A stretch of DNA of 64,000 nucleotides. Source: Austropuccinia psidii (taxonomy: Eukaryota; Basidiomycota; Pucciniomycetes; Pucciniales; Sphaerophragmiaceae). The notes beneath the pieces were generated by a model that saw nothing but the letters and a program-made list of their open reading frames with translations, made no database searches and was not told the origin of the DNA. The stretch spans positions 14,643,773 to 14,707,772 of the forward strand of contig JALGQZ010000018.1 in the NCBI GenBank assembly GCA_023105745.1, written 5' to 3'. Positions 45,421-56,702 of the stretch are shown in pieces (position 1 is the first letter of the stretch; every line of letters begins with the position of its first letter). A program made the position numbers and the translations under genes.

Positions 45421-46255
45421 TGTGAGCCTTGGAGATATTTTCAGATACCCAAAAGACCACAAATAATAAAATGATATACAATTATAAATAAAATTAATTT
45501 ATTTATATTATCAAAACAAAAATTAAAATATAAATATAAATTTATACACAGAAAATGAAAACTTAATTATAATTTAAAAATAAAATTACATTGAATTTAA
45601 AATTTGGGAAATCACATTTTTACTTGAAAAAATTAAGTAAAAATGAATTTTCAACAAAAAAATGAAAATTAAAATATTTTTAAAAAAAATTTGATTGAAA
45701 ATTTTCATAACTTTTTATCCTAAAAAAAACATATGAAAATGATTCAACCATTGGACTCCTCCTAAAATATAAGGTGGGGTCACCTCTGGGTAAAATTGCT
45801 GTAACTCAATTCTGAATAAGCTCAAATTAAGTTTTTAGTATTTTCTGTACAAAAGTTGAAAATCCTCAAAACCTTAATTTAATTCACATCACATGTGGTG
45901 TTAACCATAAATTTTTGTGTTAAAATTGCCGTGTTGTGTGTAGTTTAGAAGTTATGAGGGATTGAAGTATTTTCAATAGAAATGTCAAAATGTGCAAGCA
46001 TATTACCTAAGTGAGCTTTAATTTACATATGAGGCGTAAATTATTAAGGTTGTTTACTGTAAAAAATCAATTGAATTACATATGTAAATTATAAGTATAA
46101 TACATGATGAGGAATCAAAGAAAAAATAAATTGGAAAGATTGTTTGTGGGGGGGAAAAGGAATCTTGGCTCCAAGGGGGAGCTAGACCCCCAAATTCCTT
46201 GCTTACAGGAAAATGATGTCAAACTCCATACACAAGCTTATCAATTTTGGCCTGA

Positions 46256-46284
46256 AATTGAGTCACAGGGTCTGTGTCTCAATT
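46256..46284 (+). promoter_or_regulatory. LTR hairpin with bZIP-type site, element C 3' LTR
   Basis: AATTGAGTCACAG, loop GGT, CTGTGTCTCAATT. The left TGAGTCA is kept and one right-arm base differs from the perfect stem at 6028-6060. Confidence 0.5.
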
Positions 46285-46623
46285 GATGATGAGGTTTTGA
46301 TACCAACCAGGGCAGTTTTAACTGTTGCCAAGAGGGTAAAACTACCCTTAAGATGAAACAAACATTTGGAAAACAGCTTTGAATGGTTTTTACGTCCCCT
46401 ACACACATTCTGACTTGTTTTGAAGGCTTAAAACCAGGTATTACTATAGCAATGGCTGATTTGGGGGTCCAAAATGGCTCAAAATAGCAAAAAATGGGTA
46501 AAACCAGCCCTTTTTTGATCTAAAACAGGGTTCAATGATTCCATAACTTGCTTTTCTGTTGTCAGAGTGTTTTCCACGACTGAAAAGAGAAAATTTTACT
46601 TTTGGAGTAAGAGAATTGGTGGC

Positions 46624-46631
46624 TATAAAAG
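46624..46631 (+). promoter_or_regulatory. TATA box, element C 3' LTR
   Basis: TATAAAAG in the context GGTGGCTATAAAAGAAGGTC, at the same place as in the other two family members. Confidence 0.55.
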
Positions 46632-47649
46632 AAGGTCTTCTTTGCCCCACTTTTCATTTCATGTTAGAATCTTTTCCTTTTATAATTAGTTTAAACACTG
46701 TTAAACAAATCAATGAGAGATTCCAAAAACCATTTTTTTAAATAATTTTGAACCTTTCAACCATGTGAAAAATGATTATAATCATTTTTACCCCTTGAAC
46801 CACCCCATAAGTGAATTAAAGCATCTTTCATCACTGTTAACTTTGTCACTTTGTTTCCAAATGCACTCTGGTCACTTTTGGGCATGTTTTATCTTTAATA
46901 AAATTTGTAAAGACTCTTGTCTCACATTAATTGGTTGCAGTTCTTTGCTCAATTAATTTCAATTGAAATTTCTCTTGAAGAAATTTCTTTTTTAGCCTTA
47001 AATATCTCTTGTAGAGTATTTTTGGATAAGGTTTTATTGTTGGTAAAACAATAAATCTTTATAATATTATTGTTTTATACTAATAAAGTTGAAAACAATA
47101 AAATTGTAATGTTTTTTGTCAAACTTTTCATTTCATACTATTTTTAATCAATTCTTACCCTAAACAAATTTTGAGGGCAGGAAAAGTACTTGATTTTTAA
47201 TCAAAATTCCATATCCATACCTTACAGACTTACTTATGAAGGGCTCAGAGAGGAATACTAGAAGGATAACAGCAATCAGTAAAATAGTAGAATTACTAAT
47301 GAATATAGTAAATAGATTTAAGGTACAAGAAAGAACACAAAAGCAATAATAAAGAGCCAACCACAAATAATACTTTATCACTGTTTCAACCTGTTCAGAA
47401 AAGAGAAAAGAATTAATAAGAATATGACCATCAGGACTCTACAGAACAGGTGAGGGAAGGCTAAGACTGACTTTAGAATTAATAATAAAACATTTCTTGA
47501 ATGAAAATGGAAATAGTACTAATAATAAATCCAATATTTTAATTAATTGGGGGAAAAACCCCAGGTGGGTGAAAGGGGGCTGGTATATGTGAAAAATACC
47601 AGCCTGGAGCTTGAGTGCTGAGAAATCAGGGGTTGTATGCTGGAAGAAG

Positions 47650-47768
47650 CTGTATTTGAGATGGAAACCTGTATTGGTGTATCCAATACAGGTATTTGCA
47701 CCTGTATTGAGGAAAGGCCTGTAGCTGGTAAATCCTGTATTTGGGTTTTTCCTTTCTTGAACTGTATT
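47650..47768. repeat. CTGTATT motif cluster with perfect hairpin
   Basis: CTGTATT occurs five times on the plus strand between 47650 and 47768, and once inverted. CCTGTATTGG (47668-47677) and CCAATACAGG (47683-47692) form a perfect 10-base stem with the loop TGTAT. Confidence 0.6.
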
Positions 47769-48957
47769 AGGAGGATATTTCATGAAACCCCCTTGCTGAT
47801 GGGGTTTTGGAAGATCTTCAATGAATAATCCTTAGTAATGCCCTGCCTGTATCCATGGCTATGAAATTATCCCCATCTTGAAGTTGGTGAGCTCTGAGAA
47901 CCACAAAGATAAGTGAATCTTGGTTAGGTCAAATGATAAATGAATTTTTGCTTCCCCTCAATCTCCTCAATTTCCATCCTCTCATATTTCCTCTTCAGCA
48001 ATCAGAATCCCAAAATCCCCCTTCATCTTCATATACCTTTAGATCCTTCTGCTTTACTTGACTTTGGTTCTTCTCCTCTTCTTTGAAATTTCCTTCTGTC
48101 TTCAGTGATCTTGCTGTCTTTCACTTTCCCCCTTGGTGTTATTCATTTGATTTATCTCGAGTCCTCATGGCTGAATTGAAATGGGTGATTTCAGGTTTAT
48201 GTCCTGAGAGTTTACTGTCATTTGGATGATTTTCCTTCAACTACCCCCATCCAAAGAAGAATTAAGTCAAGTTCACTTTTCCCAGTCCAAGCCAATACCA
48301 CCATCTATGAAGTGATTAGGTCCCCCCAACCACCCCAACAAGGCCATCCACACTTGCATCTACCTCCACCAATTTGCAACTTCTCATGGCAAGCACTTCT
48401 AGAGACCCAATTTCTCTAGAACCCAAATAAGTCTTTGACCCTTTTCATGGCTGAAATATGACTGGAAATTTAACTGATAAGAATGAAATGAATAAGAAGG
48501 TTGGCACATCCTTCTTTAAAGAGGTGTATTGTTTTAATGAGGTTTTTGTTGATAAAGCTATGAAGAGTTCTGTTCCAGGTGAAACCACTAGGGCTTTGGC
48601 CAAGGAGGCAGCTGCCTTGGTTTTTAAATTTAGAGAAGTATTAAAAAAATTTGATGAAGATTATCTGTAGTTGGTCTTTATTTTTACTAGTACTTTTGTC
48701 TTTTATTATTAATTGAATTGAACTCGCAATACAAGATATGGGAGTGATGCCTGTTACTTTGGAAACAAGAAATAAAAACCAAGAATGATGCAAGTAAAAT
48801 AAATCAAAGAAAAAGGAAAAGAAAGAATTTAAAGAAAAAGTGAGTAAAGAAAAGAAAATAGAGAAACTTCTGAGGATTTTCCTTGTTGTTATTAGTTTCT
48901 TGATTTTGGCCATAAATTTTATGAAAAGATAAAACCAAGAAATTTTTGCTCACAGAG

Positions 48958-49352
48958 TGGCCAAGGTGTTGTATTACAAGAAGTAGAAACCCTCATAGAT
49001 GCATACCAGGAGATGGAACTCACTTTAATAACTTCCACTCCCCACTAAGAACCAAAAAAGAACAGAGAAAACTTTTCAATAAAATGACTTGAGTTAAGTA
49101 CTGTCTTGAATAGTGATTAATGGGTCAATTAAGAAAATGAATGAGAGAAAATGCATTTGGCCATATCTTGATGAAAGGTCCAAATTTGGTGGTATTAATC
49201 TGGAAAGGCCTTCTGAATCTGTCCAAAAGAATTGACAAGTGCTCAAAAAGCAGCCAAGGTGAATCTTACAGAAAATTTGGTTAGAATACTCCCCTGGAGG
49301 TGCACTCCAGGAGAGCAACTTCCTTTGATAAACTCCAATCCCCACCAAGAAC
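48958..49352. repeat. two diverged direct repeats of about 100 bp
   Basis: Segments 48958-49058 and 49252-49352 share GCCAAGGTG at one end and CTCC(A/C)...CCCC(A)...AAGAACC at the other, with a CCAGGAGA block between. The second copy has the hairpin CCTGGAG-GTGCA-CTCCAGG (49293-49311) and lies directly beyond the E chromodomain stop. Confidence 0.5.
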
Positions 49353-49359
49353 CATAAAA

Positions 49360-49610
49360 TCAAACTCCTGAAGAATTTAGGCCAGGCTTGTCAGGATAAA
49401 AAGTGTGGAAATCCTTCAAAAGGTCTGAAGAGTTGGTAAGGCTAGAAGCTGGCTCCCAAGCTGTTCTTTCTGGGTTTTCACTGAATCCTTTCCACTCCAT
49501 AAGATACCAAAATTAACCTCTTTTGAGTTTTGAGTCCAGAACCTGAGCCACTTCCCATTCCTCTTGGTCTTCCACTATGACTGGTGGTGGTGGAAATTGA
49601 TGTCGGTTTG
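49360..49610 (-). pseudogene. chromodomain of gypsy remnant E
   Basis: The minus strand reads, with a frame change, IPNRHQFPPPPVIVEDQEEWE, a degraded linker, and then WYLMEWKGFSENPERTAWEP with LLKDFHTFYPDKPG, ending at TGA 49360-49362. This is a canonical chromodomain at the end of a chromovirus-type Pol and differs in style from the tails of A, C and D. Confidence 0.72.
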
Positions 49611-50660
49611 GAATAGTTGATTGCTTAACTAGCTCTCATAAGGACACATGAAAGACAGGGTGAACTGACTTCCATTGTTGAGGCAACTTGAGGTGATATT
49701 CATGGCTTCCAACCATCTTCAGAACCTCAAAGGGTCCCAAACAATTTTATGAGAGTTTCTTGGTGGGTCTCTTTGTCTTGAGGCTCTTGGAAGATAGTCA
49801 TACTTTGTGCACAGGTTTGAAATAAGGTAGAAGCTTCCTATTTCTAACTGCATACTTGTTAGAACTCTTTGTTGATGACTCTAATTCTTCTTTGACAACT
49901 TGCTTTACTTATTGGATTTTTGTTGATACCTTTCCAGAAGGTGTGTCTTGAGGAATGTGAATTGAATAAAAGCTGTGATTTTTTCCAAAAATGGTCAGAA
50001 AAATTGATTGTTTTGTTTATGAATGTTCTGAATTATTATAGGCAAATTCAGCCAGAGGCAGCCAGATGTTCCAGTAAACTTGATGGTAACTGACCCACAT
50101 CCAAAGATACTTTTCTAGAATATGATTTACCATCTCTTTCTGTCCATCTGTTTCAGGGTGAAAGAAGTTGAAAGATTTCTTGATATGTTGAGCTTCTGAA
50201 ATTATTAGGTCCAGATTAATGAAACAAATACAGAACTTCTATCACTAACAATTATGATTAAAAGGCTATGTTTTTAAAAGACATTCTTGATCAATATTTG
50301 AGATAAGCCATGGAAGGTATTTTTTAATTAGCTGGAATAAATATTTTAATTTTTGAGAATCTGTCCAAAAATACTAAAATTTAATCAAAGTTGTTTGACA
50401 TGGGAAATTGTGTGATGAAGCCCATTGATAATTAATCCCAAGTACCAGCTCAAATTTGAAGAGGCTTGAGTAATCCAAATATCTTATTGTGAATGTTCTT
50501 GTTTCTTGAAAATTTCTGACATGAGGACACATAGTCCTTCATGATTTGATTCATGCCAGTACAATGAAAATCCCTTTTGAAAAGCATGAGGGTCCTCTCC
50601 TGGACAATATGTAGAGCTAACAGTGAGACATGATGCTTTTGGAGAATATCCAACTGGATT
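49611..50660 (-). pseudogene. integrase of gypsy remnant E, heavily decayed
   Basis: The start is the zinc domain in frame 50653-50450: the stretch LALHIVQERTLMLFKRDFHCTG then MKDYVSSC and FSRNKNIH (the second Cys pair is altered). Downstream only fragments such as ILVFLDRFSKIKIF remain among many stops. The gene order and spacing to the chromodomain support the call. Confidence 0.7.
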
Positions 50661-50939
50661 GCATAACTCTATCTTTGAATAATAATAGCTTTCTCTGAGG
50701 TTCAGGAGAATAATCTGAGACTGATTCACCTCTTTCTAGCTTGTTGAGTACTTCTTTAAAATATTTGTCTTGCCATACTGCCTTTTGAATTTGGTCAATA
50801 ACATCTGAGAAAATTTCTATCTTTATTGAGAAGAATACTTATTCTTGAATTTCATCTTGCTTGAGGACTTGATGAAAAGCTTGAGGATTATTGCTGATGA
50901 AATCCACCCCCCCTCTGGGTATATGTTATCCCAACATGA

Positions 50940-51378
50940 TCAGGCATCTGGTAAAGTGACCAGCCTTCCTGAGTGGTATGTGATAGTAAAATGAAAATCA
51001 GAGAGAAAATAAGCCCAATGGTCTTGATGACAATTAAGGACTTTAGAAGAAATAGAATATTGAAAAGAATAATGGTCTTTCAAGACTTGAAAAGAATGAG
51101 AAAGAGAAAGAAGAAAAGTCCTCCAGAACTTGAGATACCAAGCTATTACAAGGAGATCCTTTTCAGAAATATGATAGTTGAGCTCAGCTGGGAGAAGCTT
51201 GCAACTATCAAATGCAATGGGATTCTTTCCTGAGTCATTCACCTGACTTAGTACAGCATGCAAGGCATAAAAAGAAGAATCAGTCTCTACAATATTTGGT
51301 AGAGGAGGATTGAAATGGGAAAGGATAGGATAAATATATAAGTCTTCTTTAATTATTTGAAAGTGAATATGAGCTTCC
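50940..51378 (-). pseudogene. RNase H of gypsy remnant E
   Basis: Frame 51263-50940 reads MHAVLSQVNDSGKNPIAFDS, LPAELNYHISEKDLLVIAWYLKFWRTFLL, VLKDHYSFQY and FTITYHSGRLVTLPDA, the standard gypsy RNase H series. It is broken from the reverse transcriptase by stops and frame changes. Confidence 0.82.
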
Positions 51379-52180
51379 TCATTGAAGATAAGGAAGAAAC
51401 TCTTTTGAAAAGGGAAGTGAGGGAGGTGATTTTATTGGAATAATCTTTAATGAAATAAAAATAAAAGTTGGAAAAGCCCAGAAATGATTAAAGATCTTTG
51501 ATTTTTTGGGCTGAGGCCAATTGAGGATTTTCTGAACCTTTGAAGAACCCATCTTGAGGCCATCACTTGCAAAACCATAGCCCAAGTATTCCACACTTGA
51601 GGTATGGAATAAAAACTTTGAGGATTTAGCAAACATATTTTTGTTCCTCAGTCTTTGGAGGACAGAGGCCATATGTTTGACATGTCCCTCCTCATAACTA
51701 GAGAAGACCATAATATCATCTAAGTAGACCAAAAGGAAATATCCAAAAAGCTGAAAATATATCATCAACAATATTTTGGAATGAAGCAGGAGAACTGTTC
51801 AAGCCAAATGGTAGAGCCAAACACTAATAGCTACCATATTAGTCTCTAAAGGAAGGTAAGATTTCATTCCCCTCCTTAATTCTCAGGAGATTATAAGCAC
51901 CACACAAATCTATATTGGAGAAGATAGAAGAGCCTTTAAAGATGGTGAGAATATGGTTTATCTGAGGAACAGGATGCCTGTTATTCCTAGTGACAGCTTT
52001 GAGTTTGTGGTAGTCAACACAAAAATGAAGGCCACCATCCTTCTTCTTGAAAAAGAGGACAGGTTCTCATGTTGAAGAGGAGCTTTTCCTGATGAAACCT
52101 TTCTACACATTCTCAGAAATTTAGTCCCAAATTTTTTCTGACTCATGATTTGATAAAGAGTAGATAGCACCAACTGGAGG
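51379..52180 (-). pseudogene. reverse transcriptase of gypsy remnant E, 3' part
   Basis: The minus strand continues the frame from 63174 after removal of element D: LPPVGAIYSLSNHESE, a Trp/Arg-rich stretch with stops, VLFFKKKDGGLHFCVDYHKLKAVTRNN, FSNIDLCGAYNLLRIKEGNE and ALPFGLNSSPASFQN. Then VYLDDIMVFS with an intact YLDD (51715-51726) and VEYLGYGFASDGLKM. Several stops and shifts make it inactive. This clade differs from A, C and D. Confidence 0.85.
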
Positions 52181-52185
52181 AAGAG

Positions 52186-54381
52186 TGTAAGGTTTGTCTA
52201 TGAAACTCTTGATAATAGTAACAATATCAAGAGTACTATGACTGTCCTCAGTAGAAAAATATCATATAATAAGATATTACAACCACAAATTTAAATATAA
52301 TTATTAAAAATAATTATATATAAAAAGAAATAAATCTAATTATTATTATAATAATATAATAATAAAGGAAAATATAATAATTATAATAAATTATAATTAT
52401 TCTATTATTGTTATAGTCACTGACAGTTATAACAATAAGAAGTGTAAAGCTCTTAATGAGACAATTACACGTGGAAAATATAAATATTTAACCACTTATA
52501 AATAATATAAATACTATTTATAAAAGAATTAAAACACACACTGTGCAGAAATAATTCTTATAGAGAAAATTCTATATATAAAAAAAACTAGTACTAGACA
52601 AAAAAATATAGAATTTTTAGAGAAAACTTACTTATAAGATTTATCTAATATAATAAGTCAAAAAACAACAGTTATAATATTAAATGATAATTATAAGTTA
52701 AAAACACGTCAAAAATCAATAAATTTAAAGATAAAACAACTTTTTATAATATAAATTATGATTAAAGAGTTTTTGAGAGGAATTTGTGGATTTTAAAAGA
52801 TATTTAAAATGAAAATTTTATATAATAAAATATATTATTGGTGATTACAACAATAATCTAAATTCTATGACTTCAACTCTTTAATTTTAATAAATAAAGA
52901 ATAAAAATAACTCAATAATTACTTTTAATAATAAGATTTTATATTTAATAAAACTTTACCTGCTTAAATTTCTAATATGATTGGATTGATAATGAATGAT
53001 GGACAAAAACAGTGATGAAAAGACTCTTTTTATGTCTTCAGAGCAGCTCTCATGATTCATAATGGATTTAGAGGGCGTGCTCAGGTCAAAACTGAAAAAC
53101 CATGCTTAAAAATAAAGCTCTTAACTTAAAGCAACTTATTTTTACTTCCAATTTAAAGTTACCAGTGTTATTCTTAACTCCATGTAACTTTAATCCTCAT
53201 TTCAGCTAAGTATTTTAAGTTTTTAATATAAATAAGCTTATTTATATTAAAGTTAATCACATGAAAAACTTAAAAATAGAGTTTCAAGTAGAAATCTCTT
53301 AAACTCAATTTTTAATTAATTTTTAAAGAAATCATAAATTTCTTTGAGTTTAATTAAAAGAGTGAATTTCCAGGCTAATTACCCAGGAAATTTATTTATA
53401 AAAGATAATTAAAATTTAATTTATATATTGATAATATTAAATGGTAAGTTGTGTGAAATTTTCAAGCAAATCCATTAAGAATTGGATTTTTAATGAATTT
53501 TTGAAGTTTTTGCTATTTTTCCACGTAAAATAGCAAAACACACTAAACCTTAAGTTTTGATAAGGTTTTAATGCTTGAAACTTTAAAGTTTTAAGCTTAT
53601 TTAAGGTTTTTAAGCTTAAATAAGCTCTGACAGTTCTTAAAACCTTGATTTCAAGCCTGCATATTGGGATTTACCCTTTGGCAGCTTGAAATTCCTGTCC
53701 AAATTGGGATAAAACCTGTTTAAACCTTAAGGTTAGATCAAAGTCTAATCTTAAAGCTTAAATAAGGTTGAAAATCCTCCAATACAGGTGGAGAACCTTA
53801 ATTGAATCCTTGCAGATCCAAAAAGTTGGGTACCCCAGCTCTATTTGGTCTTTTTCCTTTGTCCCACCTTTCTGCGTGGATTTTGCCCTTTTATTTATTT
53901 AAAGCCATACTATGGCCTTAAACCCCTTTAAATTGAGCTCACGCAGGATTTACATTCTGTATGGCAAATCCTTAGCCAATTCAATAAATATACACCACAC
54001 CTCAATTTTAACTAAAATTTTGGTAAGTTTGCATAAACCTTATGCAACTTTAAGTTTAAGCTTAATTAAGCTTAAATTTAACAATTTTAAAAAAATGTTA
54101 AAAAGTTACATTGGTACTGTGAGATTCTTAAATCTTCCAATAACATAAAAAATAAGTGATTTTGGGTATAACACCCAACGGGTGTACCCTAGGTTATTTT
54201 TGGTGTAGAATCCAAAAATGACATAATATTTATAACTTTGTTTATCCAACAAAAAGTTATACTTATTTTTTATTATTTTTTATTTTAAATTCAACTAAAA
54301 AGTCTGTTTAAGACAAAATTAACTGTTTATAAAATCATTTGTGGCCTTATGGGTATGTCATACATACCTCACAGGCTCACA
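52186..54381 (-). repeat. 3' LTR of element D (in coding sense)
   Basis: 2196 bp, starting TGTAAGGTTTG and ending GGCTCACA on the plus strand. It is 18 bp longer than the partner, largely through an extra A/T-rich piece near 52366-52383. The palindrome of the partner is present with one mismatch at 54050-54081. Confidence 0.94.
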
Positions 54382-54393
54382 TTCCCTACCACC
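54382..54393 (-). promoter_or_regulatory. polypurine tract of element D
   Basis: Minus-strand GGTGGTAGGGAA, preceded by a T run, directly adjoins the 3' LTR start. It matches the tract of element A at ten of twelve positions. Confidence 0.72.
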
Positions 54394-54518
54394 AAAAAAA
54401 AATTGTACCACAATTTTTCTTTTGTAGTGTACCCCCAAGTTATTTGGGGGGGGTATAATCCACTGTCCAACCTCTCTACTTATACTTTAAAGTATGTAAA
54501 GCACACAATTCAAGCTTT

Positions 54519-54671
54519 TTATTGAGCAATTGGTCTTCTCTCATGCCTGAATCTTCTGAGAAACGTTTGGGAATCAGGTATTTTGTTTTCTACAATCCAC
54601 TCATCTTCATGTTGTGGATTTTTATACCTGACCAAGTATTCTCTTTCATTTTTTCCCCTAAGTCTTCTTTA
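54519..54671 (-). pseudogene. chromodomain-like tail of element D beyond a nonsense codon
   Basis: After TAA at 54669-54671 the same frame reads RRLRGKNEREYLVRYKNP, then EDEWIVENKIPDSQTFLRRF and a basic end, to TAA at 54519-54521. C has a sense codon (ERK) at the place of the stop. The stop removes this tail from the polyprotein and would take away the chromatin-directing part. Confidence 0.8.
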
Positions 54672-56702
54672 TTTTAAGACTTTCAGTACTTTTTTCTCCT
54701 CACTTAGGTCCAGTGGGGGTACTTCTATGGGTGTTTCATTTCTTAAAGGAAATGATTCCTTGTCACTTGAAGTGTAATGCTTTACTAGACTGACAGGGAA
54801 TGTTGGATGTTTATTTTCCAGTTCTCCTGACAGTTCTACTTGCACTGCATTTGTCCCATGAAGGGCTTTAATAATAAATGGTCCTGCAAAGGAATCTTTC
54901 GATTTCTTTGGACCCTTAATATTATTAAAGTTCAAGGTTGAAACTAGTATTAAGTCCCCTACTTTGAATTCTGGGGTCTTATGACTTTTATCCCATTTCT
55001 GCTTAGCATATTCAAAGGCATCATTCATGCTTTGATTTGCATGGTGCCTCACTTTATCAAGCAACAATTTAAAGCTTGAAGCAGTTGGATGAATATCAAT
55101 TAGATCTTTCTTTAAAGTATCAACTGGAAGTTTGGGGTTCCATCCTTTTTCCAACATTGCAGGGGTCTTGCCTGTGGAAGCATGGATGGAGGTCTTATAG
55201 GCTAATTCCAATGCTGGTATAAGAGTACACCAATCATGGGTAAAGCCGTCAGAATCTTTAAGCTCCAGGCCATAAGCACAAAATCTTCTGATCATGTCCT
55301 CAAGGGTTTGAATCATTCTTTCTGCTAATCCATCTGTTTGTGGATGGTATGCTGTTGAGAATGATAATTTTGTACCCAAAAGCTTATGTAAACTAGTCCA
55401 TAAGGCTGATGTAAATTTTGGGTCTCTGTCACTAATGATGTTTTTAAAGAGACCAGTATGGGATATTACTCTATTCCAGATTAAAAGAGCTGTATCCATA
55501 GCTGTGTCATCTTTGTGACATGGTAAAAAGATTGGTGTTTTGCTATATCTGTCTACAATAACAAGACATGCATTGTAACTCTTATCACCTCCAGGTGGTA
55601 ATGCAGTTACCCAATCCATGTGAACCACTTCCCATGGGGTACTTGGTTCTTGGATATGGATCATCAGACCAAATCTTTTACCAGTAGCTTTATTGGCTTT
55701 CTGGCATCTATCACAACTATGACAGTACTCAATGACATCTTTTCTCCAAGATGGCCACCAGGCCAATGTCTTAATTCTTTCCATTGTTCTGTCTTCAGAC
55801 AGATGTCCAGAATAAATGTTATCATGGCATTCTAGTAGTATTGTGTTAATCAACATTCTACTACATAGGACCATGACACATGTGTGTTTAGATCTATGAT
55901 ATAGTATACCATCAAACAAATGGAATCTTCCATTATCATAAGATGTTTTCCAAATGTCATCCAGAGAATTAGCCAATGCTGCATCTTTACAATCTTTGTC
56001 AAGTAGAGCAGTAAGAATATGACAATTCTTATCTTTCTTGTAGCTTTCTCTAACTTCTTCAAAGAATTCTGTTCCAACATCTGTGATATTAATTCCTTCA
56101 ATTGGAATTTGAGGTTCTGCACTTGTAGGAACATAGGCAGGATTATCAGGTGTATTTGGTAATGCCCATCTACTCAAGCCATCAGCATTCTTATGAATAT
56201 TTCCGGCTTTATGTACTATGGTCATATTGCCTCTATACTCCTGTATAGCAATCTGCCATCTTAACATGTGTCTGTTTGGAGTTTTCATGTTAAGAAGTGA
56301 TTTGACTGCATTACAATCAGTAATTACTTCAAACACACTACCATCAAGATAGTAATGAAGTTTTTCCAGAGCCCAAACAAGGCAAAGGCACTCCATTTGG
56401 CTAGCTCCATATCTGGCCTCAGTAGGTTTAATTTGTCTTGAAATGAAACAAATTGGACCTTCATAAGGCTTGTCATTGACAATTTGAACTTGATGAAGAG
56501 CAGCTCCTAAACCATCACCACATGCATCAATATACAGCTTGAAAGGAAGTTTCCAATCTGGCATCAATAATAATGGTGCATTGGTCAAGGCATACTTGAT
56601 TTTATCATATGCTTGAGTTCTCTCCTGTGTCATTTCAAAAACAGTTTGTTGATCACAAGTTCTGTATAATGATCTGGCATGGATTGCAAAATCTTTAAGG
56701 CG
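54672..56702 (-). pseudogene. RNase H and integrase of element D
   Basis: The open frame from 56702 to 54672 starts after the stop at 56703 and reads the end of reverse transcriptase ([14 protein letters not shown]), RNase H ([54 protein letters not shown]) and integrase. The integrase has the HHCC domain ([15 protein letters not shown] with CHSCDRCQK) and the three DDE residues in [25 protein letters not shown] and [12 protein letters not shown], then [16 protein letters not shown] and [12 protein letters not shown]. All catalytic residues visible are intact. Only the upstream and downstream stops disable it. Confidence 0.9.

Larger units (their letters stand above)
32068..47226 (+). mobile_element. 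Ty3/gypsy retrotransposon C, hosting copia element B
   Basis: The element has two 1.8-kb LTRs, a primer-binding-site candidate, gag, protease, reverse transcriptase, RNase H, integrase, a chromodomain-like tail and a polypurine tract in order. A perfect target duplication GACTT lies at 32063-32067 and 47227-47231. A copia element is inserted in gag at 35155-40331. Stops, frameshifts and altered catalytic motifs make it inactive. Over their first 130 bp the two LTRs differ at about 5 percent by eye, more than the D pair over its first 100. Confidence 0.95.
45421..47226 (+). repeat. 3' LTR of element C
   Basis: This 1806-bp LTR begins TGTGAGCC and ends CATACCTTACA, followed by the target duplication GACTT. 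It has the G7 tract (46148-46154), a bZIP hairpin with one mismatch (46256-46284) and TATAAAAG at 46624-46631. Confidence 0.94.
47232..49359. other. spacer between element C and gypsy remnant E
   Basis: No gene is recognised. It holds a cluster of CTGTATT motifs with a perfect hairpin (47650-47768), Pro- and Ser-rich short frames at 48222-48670 without domain signs, and two diverged copies of a 100-bp segment (48958-49058 and 49252-49352). Part of it is probably the 3' untranslated region and LTR of E, whose ends I could not place. Confidence 0.45.

Noticed and set aside
47439..47783. 114-codon minus-strand frame with NTG-type repeats
   Set aside because: The repeated peptide arises from the CTGTATT DNA motif cluster; nothing else supports coding.
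48222..48670. Two plus-strand frames of 65 and 70 codons
   Set aside because: No domain and no start context; they lie in the probable untranslated or LTR part of element E.
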